Positions 38,584 through 47,721 of a DNA stretch of 64,000 nt are shown one piece after another. The notes beneath the pieces were generated by a model. That model saw nothing but the letters and a program-made list of their open reading frames with translations, was not told where the DNA came from and searched no databases. The position numbers and the translations under genes were made by a program. How positions within the stretch are numbered: position 1 is the first letter of the stretch; the number at the start of each line of letters is the position of its first letter. Source of the stretch: Saccharomonospora cyanea NA-134 (GTDB lineage: Bacteria; Actinomycetota; Actinomycetes; Mycobacteriales; Pseudonocardiaceae); assembly GCF_000244975.1 (NCBI RefSeq), contig NZ_CM001440.1, forward strand, positions 1,043,538-1,107,537, read 5' to 3'.

Positions 38584-41500
38584 ATGTTCCGCAAGGTACT
38601 CGTCGCCAACCGTGGTGAGATCGCGATCCGAGCGTTCCGCGCAGCGTATGAACTGGGTGCGGGAACGGTCGCGGTGTTCCCCCACGAGGATCGAAACTCA
38701 GTCCATCGGCTGAAGGCCGACGAGGCGTACGAGATCGGGGAACCCGGTCATCCGGTGAGGGCCTACCTGTCGGTCGACGAGATCGTGGCGGCCGCGCAGC
38801 GGGCGGGGGCCGACGCGATCTACCCCGGATACGGTTTCCTCTCGGAGAACCCCGACCTCGCCCGCGCGTGCGCCGACGCGGGAATCACGTTCATCGGCCC
38901 GAGCGCCGAGGTGCTGGAACTGACCGGCAACAAGGCGCGCGCGGTGGCCGCCGCCCGTGAGGCCGGCGTGCCCGTGCTCGGCTCGTCGGAGCCTTCTTCC
39001 GATGTGGACACCCTGGTGGAGGCGGCCGAGGAGCTGGGCTTCCCCGTGTTCGTCAAGGCCGTGGCGGGCGGTGGTGGTCGCGGCATGCGACTGGTGCGGG
39101 ACCGCGCCTCGCTGCGGGAGTCGATCGAGGCCGCGGCCCGTGAGGCCGAGTCGGCCTTCGGCGATCCCACCGTGTTCGTGGAGAAGGCGGTGGTGCAGCC
39201 TCGCCACATCGAGGTGCAGATCCTCAGCGACGGCACCGGCGACGAGAACGGCGTCATCCACCTGTACGAGCGGGACTGCTCGGTGCAGCGCAGGCACCAG
39301 AAGGTGATCGAGCTGGCCCCGGCTCCGAACCTCGCTCCCGAACTCCGGGAACGCATCTGCTCCGACGCCGTGCGCTTCGCCCGCCAGATCGGCTACCGCA
39401 ACGCGGGCACGGTGGAGTTCCTCGTGGACCGCGACGGCAACCACGTCTTCATCGAGATGAACCCGCGGATCCAGGTGGAGCACACGGTGACCGAGGAGGT
39501 CACCGACGTGGACCTGGTGCAGGCGCAGATGCGCATCGCCGCGGGGGAGACGCTGGCCGACCTCGGACTGTCGCAGGACACGGTGTACCTGCGGGGCGCG
39601 GCGCTGCAGTGCCGGATCACCACCGAGGACCCCGCCAACGGGTTCCGCCCGGACACGGGCATGATCAGCGCCTACCGGTCGCCGGGCGGGTCGGGCATCC
39701 GTCTCGACGGCGGCACCACGTTCGCGGGCACGGAGATCAGCGCGCACTTCGACTCCATGCTCGTGAAGCTCACCTGCCGTGGCCGCACGTTCACCACGGC
39801 CGTCGACAAGGCGCGGCGCGCGGTGGCGGAGTTCCGCATCCGGGGCGTGGCGACGAACATCCCGTTCCTCCAGGCCGTCCTCGACGATCCCGACTTCCGG
39901 GAGGGCCGGGTCACCACGGCGTTCATCGAACAGCGCCCGCATCTGCTGACGGCACGGCACTCGGCCGACCGCGGCACGAGGCTGCTCACCTACCTCGCCG
40001 ACGTGACCGTCAACAAGCCCCACGGCGAGCGGCCCCGCCTGATCGACCCGATGAAGAAGCTGCCGTCCCTTCCGGACGGGGAGCCGCCCGCCGGGTCGAA
40101 GCAGAAGCTCACCGAACTCGGTCCCGAGGGCTTCGCCAGGTGGTTGCGCTCGTCGCCGCACCTCGGCGTCACCGACACGACCTTCCGCGACGCCCACCAG
40201 TCGCTGCTCGCCACGCGCGTGCGCACCAAGGACCTGCTCGCGGTAGCCCCGGTGGTGGCGAGGACCATGCCGCAACTGCTGTCGGTGGAGTGCTGGGGCG
40301 GCGCGACCTACGACGTGGCGCTGCGGTTCCTCGCCGAGGACCCGTGGGAGCGGCTGGCCGCGCTGCGGGAGGCCATGCCGAACCTCTGCCTCCAGATGTT
40401 GCTGCGGGGCCGCAACACCGTGGGGTACACGCCATACCCCACGGAGGTCACCGAGGCGTTCGTGGAGGAGGCCACCGCCACCGGCATCGACATCTTCCGC
40501 ATCTTCGACGCGCTCAACGACGTCGAGCAGATGCGGCCCGCGATCGAGGCGGTGCGCGCCACGGGAACGGCGGTGGCGGAGGTGGCGCTCTGCTACACCT
40601 CCGACCTGTCGAACCCCGACGAGAAGATCTACACGCTCGACTACTACCTCAAACTCGCCGAGCAGATCGTGGGCGCGGGCGCGCACGTCCTCGCCATCAA
40701 GGACATGGCCGGGTTGCTGCGGGCACCCGCCGCGGCGAGGCTCGTGAGCGCGCTGCGCAAGGAGTTCGACCTGCCGGTGCACATCCACACGCACGACACG
40801 GCGGGTGGGCAGCTCGCGACCTACCTCGCCGCCGTCAACGCGGGCGCGGACGCCGTGGACGGCGCCGTGGCGTCGATGGCGGGCACCACGTCGCAGCCGT
40901 CGCTGTCGGCCATCGTGGCCGCCACCGACCACTCCGACCGGCCGACGGGGCTCGACCTGGGTGCGGTGGGCGACCTGGAGCCGTACTGGGAGACCGTGCG
41001 CAAGATCTACGCCCCGTTCGAGGCCGGGCTGGCCTCCCCGACCGGCCGTGTGTACCACCACGAGATCCCCGGTGGGCAGCTTTCGAACCTGCGCACGCAG
41101 GCCGTCGCGCTCGGCCTGGGCGACCGGTTCGAGGAGATCGAGTCGATGTACGCGGCGGCCGACCGCATCCTCGGTCACCTCGTGAAGGTCACGCCGTCGT
41201 CCAAGGTGGTGGGTGACCTCGCCCTGCACCTCGTGGGCGCGGGAGTGTCGCCGGAGGACTTCGAGGCCGAACCAGGCAGGTACGACATCCCCGACTCCGT
41301 CATCGGCTTCCTGCGTGGCGAGTTGGGTGACCCGCCCGGCGGTTGGCCGGAGCCGTTCCGCAGCAAGGCGTTGCGGGGCAGGGCGGAGGCCAGGCCCACC
41401 GTGGAGCTGTCCGCCGACGACCGGCGGGCACTGGAGGACGACCGCAGGGCCACGTTGAACCGCCTGCTGTTCCCGGGGCCGACGAAGGAGTTCGAGACCC

Positions 41501-41967
41501 ATCGGCACGCGTACGGCGACACGAGCGTGCTGCCGAGCAAGGACTTCTTCTACGGGCTGCGTCCCGGGGAGGAGTACGCCGTGGACCTCGAACCCGGGGT
41601 GCGGCTGCTCATCGAACTGGAGGCCATCGGTGAGGCCGACGAGCGCGGTATCCGTGTCGTCATGGCGTCGTTGAACGGGCAGTTGCGGCCCATCCAGGTA
41701 CGCGACCGGTCGGTGGCCAGTGACCTGCCCGCGAAGGAGAAGGCCGACAAGGACAACCCGAAGCACGTCGCGGCGCCGTTCGCCGGAGTGGTGACGGCGA
41801 CGGTGTCCGAGGGCGACACCGTCCAGGCGGGCGACACGGTGGCGACGATCGAGGCGATGAAGATGGAGGCCGCCATCACCGCCTCCGAAGGTGGCCGGGT
41901 GGCGCGCCTGGCCATCAACTCGGTGCAGCAGGTGGAGGGTGGCGACCTGTTGGTGGTGCTGGAGTAG
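38584..41967 (+). CDS. pyc: Pyruvate carboxylase
   Basis: Biotin enzyme carboxylating pyruvate to oxaloacetate (anaplerosis). 1127 residues in one chain. Biotin carboxylase domain at about 1-450 (KVLVANRGEIAIRAFRAAYE, KAVAGGGGRGMR, EMNPRIQVEHTVTEEV). Carboxyltransferase barrel at about 530-800 (TDTTFRDAHQSLLATRVRTK, HIHTHDTAGGQLATYLA). Biotin carrier domain at the C-terminus with biotinyl-Lys in EAMKMEA near 1093. The ATG at 38584 has AGGAAGGAA upstream. A single-gene unit ending in a strong hairpin. Confidence 0.97.
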   Translation: MFRKVLVANRGEIAIRAFRAAYELGAGTVAVFPHEDRNSVHRLKADEAYEIGEPGHPVRAYLSVDEIVAAAQRAGADAIYPGYGFLSENPDLARACADAGITFIGPSAEVLELTGNKARAVAAAREAGVPVLGSSEPSSDVDTLVEAAEELGFPVFVKAVAGGGGRGMRLVRDRASLRESIEAAAREAESAFGDPTVFVEKAVVQPRHIEVQILSDGTGDENGVIHLYERDCSVQRRHQKVIELAPAPNLAPELRERICSDAVRFARQIGYRNAGTVEFLVDRDGNHVFIEMNPRIQVEHTVTEEVTDVDLVQAQMRIAAGETLADLGLSQDTVYLRGAALQCRITTEDPANGFRPDTGMISAYRSPGGSGIRLDGGTTFAGTEISAHFDSMLVKLTCRGRTFTTAVDKARRAVAEFRIRGVATNIPFLQAVLDDPDFREGRVTTAFIEQRPHLLTARHSADRGTRLLTYLADVTVNKPHGERPRLIDPMKKLPSLPDGEPPAGSKQKLTELGPEGFARWLRSSPHLGVTDTTFRDAHQSLLATRVRTKDLLAVAPVVARTMPQLLSVECWGGATYDVALRFLAEDPWERLAALREAMPNLCLQMLLRGRNTVGYTPYPTEVTEAFVEEATATGIDIFRIFDALNDVEQMRPAIEAVRATGTAVAEVALCYTSDLSNPDEKIYTLDYYLKLAEQIVGAGAHVLAIKDMAGLLRAPAAARLVSALRKEFDLPVHIHTHDTAGGQLATYLAAVNAGADAVDGAVASMAGTTSQPSLSAIVAATDHSDRPTGLDLGAVGDLEPYWETVRKIYAPFEAGLASPTGRVYHHEIPGGQLSNLRTQAVALGLGDRFEEIESMYAAADRILGHLVKVTPSSKVVGDLALHLVGAGVSPEDFEAEPGRYDIPDSVIGFLRGELGDPPGGWPEPFRSKALRGRAEARPTVELSADDRRALEDDRRATLNRLLFPGPTKEFETHRHAYGDTSVLPSKDFFYGLRPGEEYAVDLEPGVRLLIELEAIGEADERGIRVVMASLNGQLRPIQVRDRSVASDLPAKEKADKDNPKHVAAPFAGVVTATVSEGDTVQAGDTVATIEAMKMEAAITASEGGRVARLAINSVQQVEGGDLLVVLE

Positions 41968-41978
41968 CGGACGTGGAG

Positions 41979-42020
41979 GAGGCCACCGGCGTCGTGGAGC
42001 GCGCGAGTGCCGGTGGCCTC
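41979..42020 (+). terminator. Terminator hairpin after pyc
   Basis: A perfect 12-bp stem (GAGGCCACCGGC at 41979-41990, complement at 42009-42020), followed by TCCC without a T-run. Confidence 0.75.
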
Positions 42021-42050
42021 TCCCGTGGTTCGCGCACTAGCGTGACCGCC

Positions 42051-42872
42051 ATGCGTGTTCATGCTGTGGCACAGTGGCAGGGGTCGGGTTGGGACGGCGC
42101 GCAGTCCCGGCTCCCCGCCGGATGCGAGGCCCTCGCCTCACTCACCGAGGAGGCCCTGGGTACGCCGGTGTTGAGGATCCCGGCCGGGAAGGCGGGATCG
42201 TCGACCGAGCGCGGTGTCCGCAACCGTGCCGCGCTGCTCGACAACCGTGGTGCGCAGCTCGCGGCGCTGGAGAATCCCGAGGGGCCGGTGCTGACGGTCG
42301 GCGGTGACTGCGCGAGCGACCTCGTGCCGATCGGCGTGGCCCGCTACCGGTACGGACCGAAGCTCGGTGTGGTGTGGTTCGACGCGCACGCCGACGCCAA
42401 CACCCCCGGAACCTCGCCGTCCGGCGCGTTCAACGGCATGGTGTTGCGAGCCCTGCTGGGCGAGGGCGACGACGAGTTCGTGGCGAATCCGGCCGTGGAG
42501 CCGGGGCGGGCGGTACTGGTGGGGACACGGTCGTTCGACCCGGCCGAGCTCCAGGCCGTGCGGGCCGGACTGCTCCGTCACGTGCCGCCACCCGCCGACC
42601 CGGCCGACGTCGTGGCCGCGGTGCGCGAGGCCGACGTGGAGGCGCTGTACGTGCACGTCGACGTCGACGTGCTCGATCCCCGCGAGTTCCCGGGTGCGCA
42701 CTACGGGGAGCCCGGCGGCCTCACCGTCGACCGTCTCGTCGCGTGCCTCGACGCGCTCGCCGAGTTCGACGTCGTCGGGGCGGCGCTCGCCGAATGCACG
42801 GCCGCCGACCGGACGGAGGCCTCGGTGCTGGTCCCGGTGGTGGAGGCGCTGTACCGCCGGCTGACGAGCTGA
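42051..42872 (+). CDS. Arginase/ureohydrolase-family protein
   Basis: 273 residues of the ureohydrolase fold: LTVGGDCASDLVPIGVAR, VVWFDAHADANTP and YVHVDVDVLDPREFPGAHYG supply most ligands of the binuclear metal site. The canonical GGDH histidine is Cys (GGDCA), so the metal site or substrate may differ from true arginase. The DAHAD and DVDVLDP motifs are intact. The ATG at 42051 lies seven bases after TAGCGT (42038-42043), indicating leaderless transcription. Substrate unknown; arginase, agmatinase and guanidinobutyrase are all possible in the family. Confidence 0.84.
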   Translation: MRVHAVAQWQGSGWDGAQSRLPAGCEALASLTEEALGTPVLRIPAGKAGSSTERGVRNRAALLDNRGAQLAALENPEGPVLTVGGDCASDLVPIGVARYRYGPKLGVVWFDAHADANTPGTSPSGAFNGMVLRALLGEGDDEFVANPAVEPGRAVLVGTRSFDPAELQAVRAGLLRHVPPPADPADVVAAVREADVEALYVHVDVDVLDPREFPGAHYGEPGGLTVDRLVACLDALAEFDVVGAALAECTAADRTEASVLVPVVEALYRRLTS

Positions 42873-42880
42873 GAACGAGA

Positions 42881-42899
42881 GTTGTCACTCCCGCACAAC
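42881..42899. promoter_or_regulatory. Short inverted repeat upstream of the PucR-type gene
   Basis: GTTGT (42881-42885) and ACAAC (42895-42899) flank nine bases in the gap between the arginase-family and PucR-type genes; a weak operator candidate. Confidence 0.3.
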
Positions 42900-43035
42900 G
42901 GTGCCGCGAGATTTCGTCAGATCGGCGCGAAGGCCCGCCCCGCCTCCCGGTTCCGGTGATACCTTTTTCCGATCATTGCCGGACCGGGGCGTGGCGAGTG
43001 GCATCCCTCAACGCTGTGGGAAGGAGCTTGTCGGT

Positions 43036-44277
43036 GTGACGGGACGACCAGCGGACGAGGCCGTCGACTCGACGGTGTTCTCGGGGCAGCTCGCGCAGAT
43101 CATGCGGCCCGAGTTGGAGAGCGTCGCCGACGAGATCGTCGCCGAGATCCGTGCGTTGATCCCCGAATACCGCCGCCCGCTCGACGGCCCCTACGGCAAG
43201 AGCATCAAGGCGGGGGTCCGGCACGCGGTGTCGCTGTTCGTGGCGCAGATCGCCGACCCCAGTGTGTCCAAGCAGCACGCCCACGAGGTGCACCGCAGGC
43301 TGGGCCAGAACGAGATGCGCGAGGGGCGGAGTCTCGACACCCTCCAGGCCGCCTACCGCGTGGGGGCGCGCGTGGCGTGGCGGCGGATCATGAAGGTCGG
43401 GCGTGACAGCGGGTTCTCGTCGACGGTGATGTCGCAGTTGGCCGACGCGATGCTCGGGTTCATGGACGAGTTGGCCTCGGTGGCGCTCGACGGGTTCCTG
43501 GAGGCGAAGGCGTGCTCGGCCGACGCACTCGACACGTGGCGCCGGCGCCTGCTCCAGTTGATCCTGGAACGCCCCGCCGTGCCGCCCGAAGCCGTCGAGG
43601 AGCTCGCCCAGCTCGTCGGGTGGACGACGCCGAAGACGGCCACGCCGGTGGCCGTGCGGCCGCTGTTCCCGCTCAGGGGAGCTCAGCGCCCGCCCCTCGA
43701 CGCGGACGTGCTCGCCGAACTCACGGGAGTCGAGCCACGGCTGCTCGTGCCCGGTGCCGTCACGCGGGAACGGCTCGCCGCGTTGGAACAGGCGTTGCCG
43801 CGCTGCCGGTTCGCGGTCGGACCGTGCGTGCCGCTGGACGCGGTGGCCGATTCCCTGAGATGGGCGCGCAAGGCGCTCGTCCTGGTCGACGAGGGAGTGC
43901 TGCCGCCGCGCAGGGTCGTGTGGGCGCAGGAGTCCCTTCCGGTGGTTCTGCTGCACTCGGACGAGGCGTTGGCGCAGCAACTGCGCGGGAGACTGCTCGC
44001 GTCGCTCGACGGTCTCACGGCGCGGCAGCGGGAGCGGATGCTGGAGACGTTGCGGGCCTGGCTGGACGCACAGGGGCACGTGCTGGACATGGCAGAGCGG
44101 TTGTCGGTGCACCCGCAGACCGTGCGGTACCGGATGCGACAGCTGGAGGCGGTGTTCGGCGACCGGTTGCGCGACCCGGACGCGCGGTTCGAGCTGGAGC
44201 TGGCGCTGCGCACACTGCCGTCGGCGCCCTGGCAGAACGGTGGCCAGCGTGCGGGAGGTGCGAACACGCGTACGTAG
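43036..44277 (+). CDS. PucR-type transcriptional regulator (CdaR-like HTH)
   Basis: 413 residues. An N-terminal helical sensor domain (about 20-170, with GKSIKAGVRHAVSLFVAQIAD), a GGDEF-like degenerate middle, and the C-terminal HTH_30 domain MLETLRAWLDAQGHVLDMAE then RLSVHPQTVRYRMRQLEAVF. Family members control purine, amino acid or sugar-acid use. AAGGAG lies nine bases before the GTG at 43036. The last codons (RAGGANTRT) and the TAG come from a copy of the 21-bp repeat, so the natural end may have been replaced. Confidence 0.87.
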   Translation: MTGRPADEAVDSTVFSGQLAQIMRPELESVADEIVAEIRALIPEYRRPLDGPYGKSIKAGVRHAVSLFVAQIADPSVSKQHAHEVHRRLGQNEMREGRSLDTLQAAYRVGARVAWRRIMKVGRDSGFSSTVMSQLADAMLGFMDELASVALDGFLEAKACSADALDTWRRRLLQLILERPAVPPEAVEELAQLVGWTTPKTATPVAVRPLFPLRGAQRPPLDADVLAELTGVEPRLLVPGAVTRERLAALEQALPRCRFAVGPCVPLDAVADSLRWARKALVLVDEGVLPPRRVVWAQESLPVVLLHSDEALAQQLRGRLLASLDGLTARQRERMLETLRAWLDAQGHVLDMAERLSVHPQTVRYRMRQLEAVFGDRLRDPDARFELELALRTLPSAPWQNGGQRAGGANTRT

Positions 44278-44310
44278 GCTGCGGACACGCGTGCACAGGC
44301 TGCGGACACG
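44248..44310 (+). repeat. 21-bp dispersed repeat, locus 5
   Basis: Boxes CGTGCGGGAGGTG, CGAACACG, CGTACGTAGGCTG, CGGACACG, CGTGCACAGGCTG and CGGACACG in order: three tandem units in direct orientation. It overlaps the end of the PucR-type gene and ends 19 bases before the propeller gene. Confidence 0.88.
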
Positions 44311-44329
44311 AGTGCGAGGATGCCGCACT

Positions 44330-45559
44330 GTGCCCAACGACGCTGTCCATGTGGCTTCGGCCCGGTTCACCGCCCGCCTCGTAGCCACCGTCGTCGCTCC
44401 GCTCGACTCCGCCTCGGCGGACGCTCCGCAGGTGCTGCACCGGCCGGGCAGCAGGTTGTTGACGCAGCGTGGGGACACCGAGCTGGTCGTCCGCGACCTC
44501 GATGGGGAGGGAAGGGATGTCTGCTTTCCCGCACCCTGGCCTCGCGGGTACGGCTCGGTGACGGTCTCTCCCGCGGGTGATGTCGCCGTGTTCGCCGGTG
44601 TGCACGCGTTGCGTGCCGTGGAGCCGACCGGATCCGTGCGGTGGGAGATCCGGCACGGTTGTTGGTCCGCCGCTGTGTGCACCGAGGCCCACCTCTCGTT
44701 CTCCGAGTACGTCGACGACTACAGCCACGGCCACGCGGACAGCGGCTCGGCGGCCTTCTCCTCGAACGGCGAGCTCCTGTGGGCCCACGTCCGCACCATC
44801 GCGGGGGAGCAGACCGAGGAGGAGTGGTTGGTCGTCGACCCCGTCGACGGCACGGTGCTGGCCCGGACCGGGACGATGACCGTGGGATCGGGCTCCCTCC
44901 ACTTCTCCTCCCCCGACCCCGCGTACATGGGGCTGACCGTCCTCGCGGGTGAGGAGAACTCTCCCGTGTTGTGGGGATGCTGGGACGGGGAGAAGCTGAC
45001 GGTCCGGCGACTCGACGAGGAGGTCCTTCTCGACGTGAGCCCGTCCGGGGAGTACTTCGTGACCACGGACCCGGGTCAGTGGTCTCTTTACCTACATCGG
45101 GCGGAGGACGGTACGGAACTACGGCGGCTGGACGCCGAGGACGCCGAGGACGCCGTGCCGCGTTCGGCGGGCGATGTCGGCGACCGCGTGTGCTGGGACT
45201 ACGAGGCGGCGTTCCCCTACGACGACACCGCTGTGGTCGGCACCGAGTACTCCGCGGAGGACCCTCGTCACTGGCTTGTCGACACGCGCACGATGGCTGT
45301 GCGCGGTCGGATCGGCTATCCCTTCCCCGTCTCGGGATCTCCCCGACCGGCAGGGGCGGGCGCCTGGTACACGCTCTCGGAGGACCGGACCGCGATCCAC
45401 CTGTGGAACCTGCCCGCCAAGGAACGAGGTGCTCTCCACGCGAACACCCGTAGGGGAAGTGCGGACACGCGTACGCAGGCTGCGGACACGGTGTTGGCGG
45501 CGGTCAGGCCTGGGACAGGTTCGTCAGGAGCCAGCGGTCGCCGTGCCTGGTGGCGGTGA
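44330..45559 (+). CDS. Beta-propeller-like protein of unknown function
   Basis: 409 residues. It has repeated beta-rich blades: TELVVRDLDGEGRDVCFPAP, VTVSPAGDVAVFAGVHALRA, GSAAFSSNGELLWAHV, WLVVDPVDGTVLA, LLDVSPSGEYFVTTDPGQWS and LYLHRAEDGTELRRLDAED. There is no signal peptide, so it is probably cytosolic. GAGGAT lies eight bases before the GTG at 44330. About the last 45 residues, from ALHANTRRGSADTRT on, are read from the 21-bp repeat and then from the antisense of the Mce-associated gene. The original protein probably ended near WNLPAKERG. Confidence 0.65.
   Translation: MPNDAVHVASARFTARLVATVVAPLDSASADAPQVLHRPGSRLLTQRGDTELVVRDLDGEGRDVCFPAPWPRGYGSVTVSPAGDVAVFAGVHALRAVEPTGSVRWEIRHGCWSAAVCTEAHLSFSEYVDDYSHGHADSGSAAFSSNGELLWAHVRTIAGEQTEEEWLVVDPVDGTVLARTGTMTVGSGSLHFSSPDPAYMGLTVLAGEENSPVLWGCWDGEKLTVRRLDEEVLLDVSPSGEYFVTTDPGQWSLYLHRAEDGTELRRLDAEDAEDAVPRSAGDVGDRVCWDYEAAFPYDDTAVVGTEYSAEDPRHWLVDTRTMAVRGRIGYPFPVSGSPRPAGAGAWYTLSEDRTAIHLWNLPAKERGALHANTRRGSADTRTQAADTVLAAVRPGTGSSGASGRRAWWR
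45441..45490 (+). repeat. 21-bp dispersed repeat, locus 6
   Basis: CGAACACC, CGTAGGGGAAGTG, CGGACACG, CGTACGCAGGCTG and CGGACACG in direct orientation: two units plus a box. It lies inside the 3' end of the propeller ORF and just past the end of the mce operon. Confidence 0.88.
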
Positions 45560-46013
45560 CGAGCAGTTGGGCCGCCGCGGACGTCGGTTCGGCGGTCGGT
45601 TCGTCACCGCCGCGGACGGAGACCTGGTCGGCGAACACCAGTACCTCCGCGCGGTCGGGCGTCAGGAACAGCACGGCGGAGTCCACCACCCGCGTCGTCA
45701 CGGTGAGCCGCTGCTCCGGCGCCCTGTCGCTGACCTGGGTGAACAACTGCCGGTACTGCTCCCGTGCGGGCCCCCGCAACAGGTCCTCGGCGGCCCGCCG
45801 GGTGCTCTCCACGTCGTCGAACCGGTAGGTGAGCACCTTGTTCACCGCCCGTACGACCGCCGACCGGACTTCGAGTGTGGCGTCGGTGTCGACGTGGGCG
45901 AGGTTGCGCGCCGTCTCCGACGTCCGCAGCGAGTCCGCCAGCACGGTGCAGGCGGCGCCGATCCCGGCGAGCAGAGCCGCGACCACCAGCAGTGTCGCGA
46001 TTCGACGGTTCAC
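45504..46013 (-). CDS. Mce-associated membrane protein, second
   Basis: 169 residues: one N-terminal transmembrane segment (IATLLVVAALLAGIGAACTVL) and an NTF2-like periplasmic domain (EDLLRGPAREQYRQLFTQVS, LFLTPDRAEVLVFADQVSV) ending in RWLLTNLSQA. Such Mas proteins stabilise Mce complexes. The GTG overlaps the stop of the preceding gene (GTGA). It is the last gene of the mce operon and overlaps the propeller ORF tail by 56 bases. Confidence 0.85.
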   Translation of the reverse strand: MNRRIATLLVVAALLAGIGAACTVLADSLRTSETARNLAHVDTDATLEVRSAVVRAVNKVLTYRFDDVESTRRAAEDLLRGPAREQYRQLFTQVSDRAPEQRLTVTTRVVDSAVLFLTPDRAEVLVFADQVSVRGGDEPTAEPTSAAAQLLVTATRHGDRWLLTNLSQA

Positions 46014-46534
46014 TCCGCACCCCCGACGGGAATCGTCTCGAACGCCTCGACCTTCCACCCCTCGCCGGTGTGCCGGAGCTGCGCGCGGTAGCGGTTGCGC
46101 GTGTACCTCGGTTCGGCCCCGTCCCGGACACTGGTGATCTCCACCGAGGCGAGCAGGGTGGCGCGGCCCTGCTCACCGGGGCCGGTGTCGAACTCGCTCA
46201 ACGCCGCGTGCAGCACCGTTCCCGTGGTGACGGTGCCCGCCTGCTCGGCGGCCGTGAGCGTCGCGGGGTCGGTCCGCTCCAGCTCGGCCCGCAACGCACC
46301 AGTCGTGGCCGACAACCACCGGCGCACGCCCGCTTCGGCGTCGGCATGGTCCATCGTGGTCAGTTCCGCGACACGCTCGCGCCCCTGCCGCAGTGCTTCG
46401 TCGCGGACCTCGGCCGCGCTCAGCCCGTCGTCGGTGAGCGCCGAGACCCAGGACAGCGCCGCCCAGACGGCGAACACGGCCGCGGCGACCACCGCTGTCG
46501 CCGCGAGCGCGGTGAGCTTCGCGTCCCGGCTCAC
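46010..46534 (-). CDS. Mce-associated membrane protein, first
   Basis: 174 residues: transmembrane segment LTALAATAVVAAAVFAVWAA, then a periplasmic domain with LTTMDHADAEAGVRRWLSAT, GTVLHAALSEFDT and RYRAQLRHTGEGWKVEAF. The GTG at 46534 overlaps the mceF stop (GTGA). A paralogue of the following gene in role and layout. Confidence 0.85.
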   Translation of the reverse strand: MSRDAKLTALAATAVVAAAVFAVWAALSWVSALTDDGLSAAEVRDEALRQGRERVAELTTMDHADAEAGVRRWLSATTGALRAELERTDPATLTAAEQAGTVTTGTVLHAALSEFDTGPGEQGRATLLASVEITSVRDGAEPRYTRNRYRAQLRHTGEGWKVEAFETIPVGGAE

Positions 46535-47721
46535 TCCTCGTCGAGCCACAGCAGGTCCTCCAGGGATTCGCGGGTGTCGTCGTCGAGGGCTTCGCCGAGG
46601 ACGCCGGGAAGCGCCACCGACGGCACCCCGCCCTCGGGCACGTGCTGCGAGGTACGCGCGGGTTCGGTGCCGGGGGGCAGGGTGCACGCGGCGTCGGTGT
46701 TGAACGGCGCGTCGCCGGTGTCGTCGCCGGGGCGGTACTCGGTGCCCTCGTAGCCCTGGAGGCACGGCAGCGGATCGAAGAACGTCAGCGCCACCGAGAA
46801 CTCGTCGCCGTCGAGAGCGGCGGAGGTGGCGGCGGTGGCCTTCGGCAGCATCACGAACAGGTGTTCCAGCCCGTCCACCCTGGCGGAGAACAGGCGTGAG
46901 GTGGTCAGCAGGTTGGCCACGAGCACCGAGAGTCCGGGGTCGGTGTCGCGCAGCAGGGCGCTGAGTTCCGTGGCGGCGGTGGGCGTCTGGGCGATGAGTT
47001 CGCGCAGGTCACCGTCGGCACCGGCGAGTTCGGCCGCGAACTTCTCGGCGTTGTCGGCGAACGACCGCCAGGCGTCGGCCGACTCGGCCTGGGTGCGTAG
47101 CACCGTCGCTCCGTCCTGGATGAGCGCGGAGGTCTGCGGCAGGTGCTCGGTGGCGGTGTGGGTGAACTCGCGCGAGGAGTCGAGCAGCAACTGCAGATCG
47201 TCGCCCGTGCCGTGGAAGGCGGTGTAGAGCTCGTCCACCACCGTGCGCAGGGAGTCGGTGGGCACCGACTCGGTGAGCGTGGTGAGGTTGCCGAGCAGGG
47301 TGTCCACGCTGAGCGGCAGCGTGGTGGAGGCGCGGGGGAGTACCGACCCGTCGGTGAGGTACGGCCCCTGGTCCGTACGGGGTTGGAGGTCCACGTACTG
47401 TTCGCCGACGGCCGACCGGTTGGCGACGACGGCACGGGAGTTCGCGGGAATCGGTGGTGCGCCGTCGTCGAGCACCAGGTCGGCCTCCATGCCGTCGTCG
47501 GTGAGTCGCAGGGCGCCGACCTCGCCGACGGCGACACCCCGGTAGGTGACCTCGCTGCCGTTGAACAGCCCGCCTCCGTCGGCGAGTTGCAGGCGCACGA
47601 CGACCCCGCCCGCGCCGAAGAGCCTGCCGAGGCCCGCGTAGTTCGCGCCGACGAACGCGACGGCGGTGAGCGCCACCGCCACGAACGCGACGAGCTGGGT
47701 CCTGACCCGTCGGGTGAGCAT
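46531..47721 (-). CDS. Mce-family protein, MceF position
   Basis: 396 residues: N-terminal membrane anchor (RTQLVAFVAVALTAVAFVGA), MCE/MlaD domain at about 40-115 (ADGGGLFNGSEVTYRGVAVG, ANRSAVGEQYVDL), then a long helical region that would form part of the hexameric tunnel, and an acidic C-terminus (ESLEDLLWLDEE). Its ATG shares one base with the mceE stop (TGATG). A component of the Mce lipid-import complex. Confidence 0.92.
   Translation of the reverse strand: MLTRRVRTQLVAFVAVALTAVAFVGANYAGLGRLFGAGGVVVRLQLADGGGLFNGSEVTYRGVAVGEVGALRLTDDGMEADLVLDDGAPPIPANSRAVVANRSAVGEQYVDLQPRTDQGPYLTDGSVLPRASTTLPLSVDTLLGNLTTLTESVPTDSLRTVVDELYTAFHGTGDDLQLLLDSSREFTHTATEHLPQTSALIQDGATVLRTQAESADAWRSFADNAEKFAAELAGADGDLRELIAQTPTAATELSALLRDTDPGLSVLVANLLTTSRLFSARVDGLEHLFVMLPKATAATSAALDGDEFSVALTFFDPLPCLQGYEGTEYRPGDDTGDAPFNTDAACTLPPGTEPARTSQHVPEGGVPSVALPGVLGEALDDDTRESLEDLLWLDEE

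Noticed and set aside
38698-41766. A very long open frame antisense to pyc (about 1020 codons)
   Set aside because: It is the GC-driven complement-frame shadow of the pyruvate carboxylase gene: His/Arg/Val-rich translation, no domain, and pyc is unambiguous.
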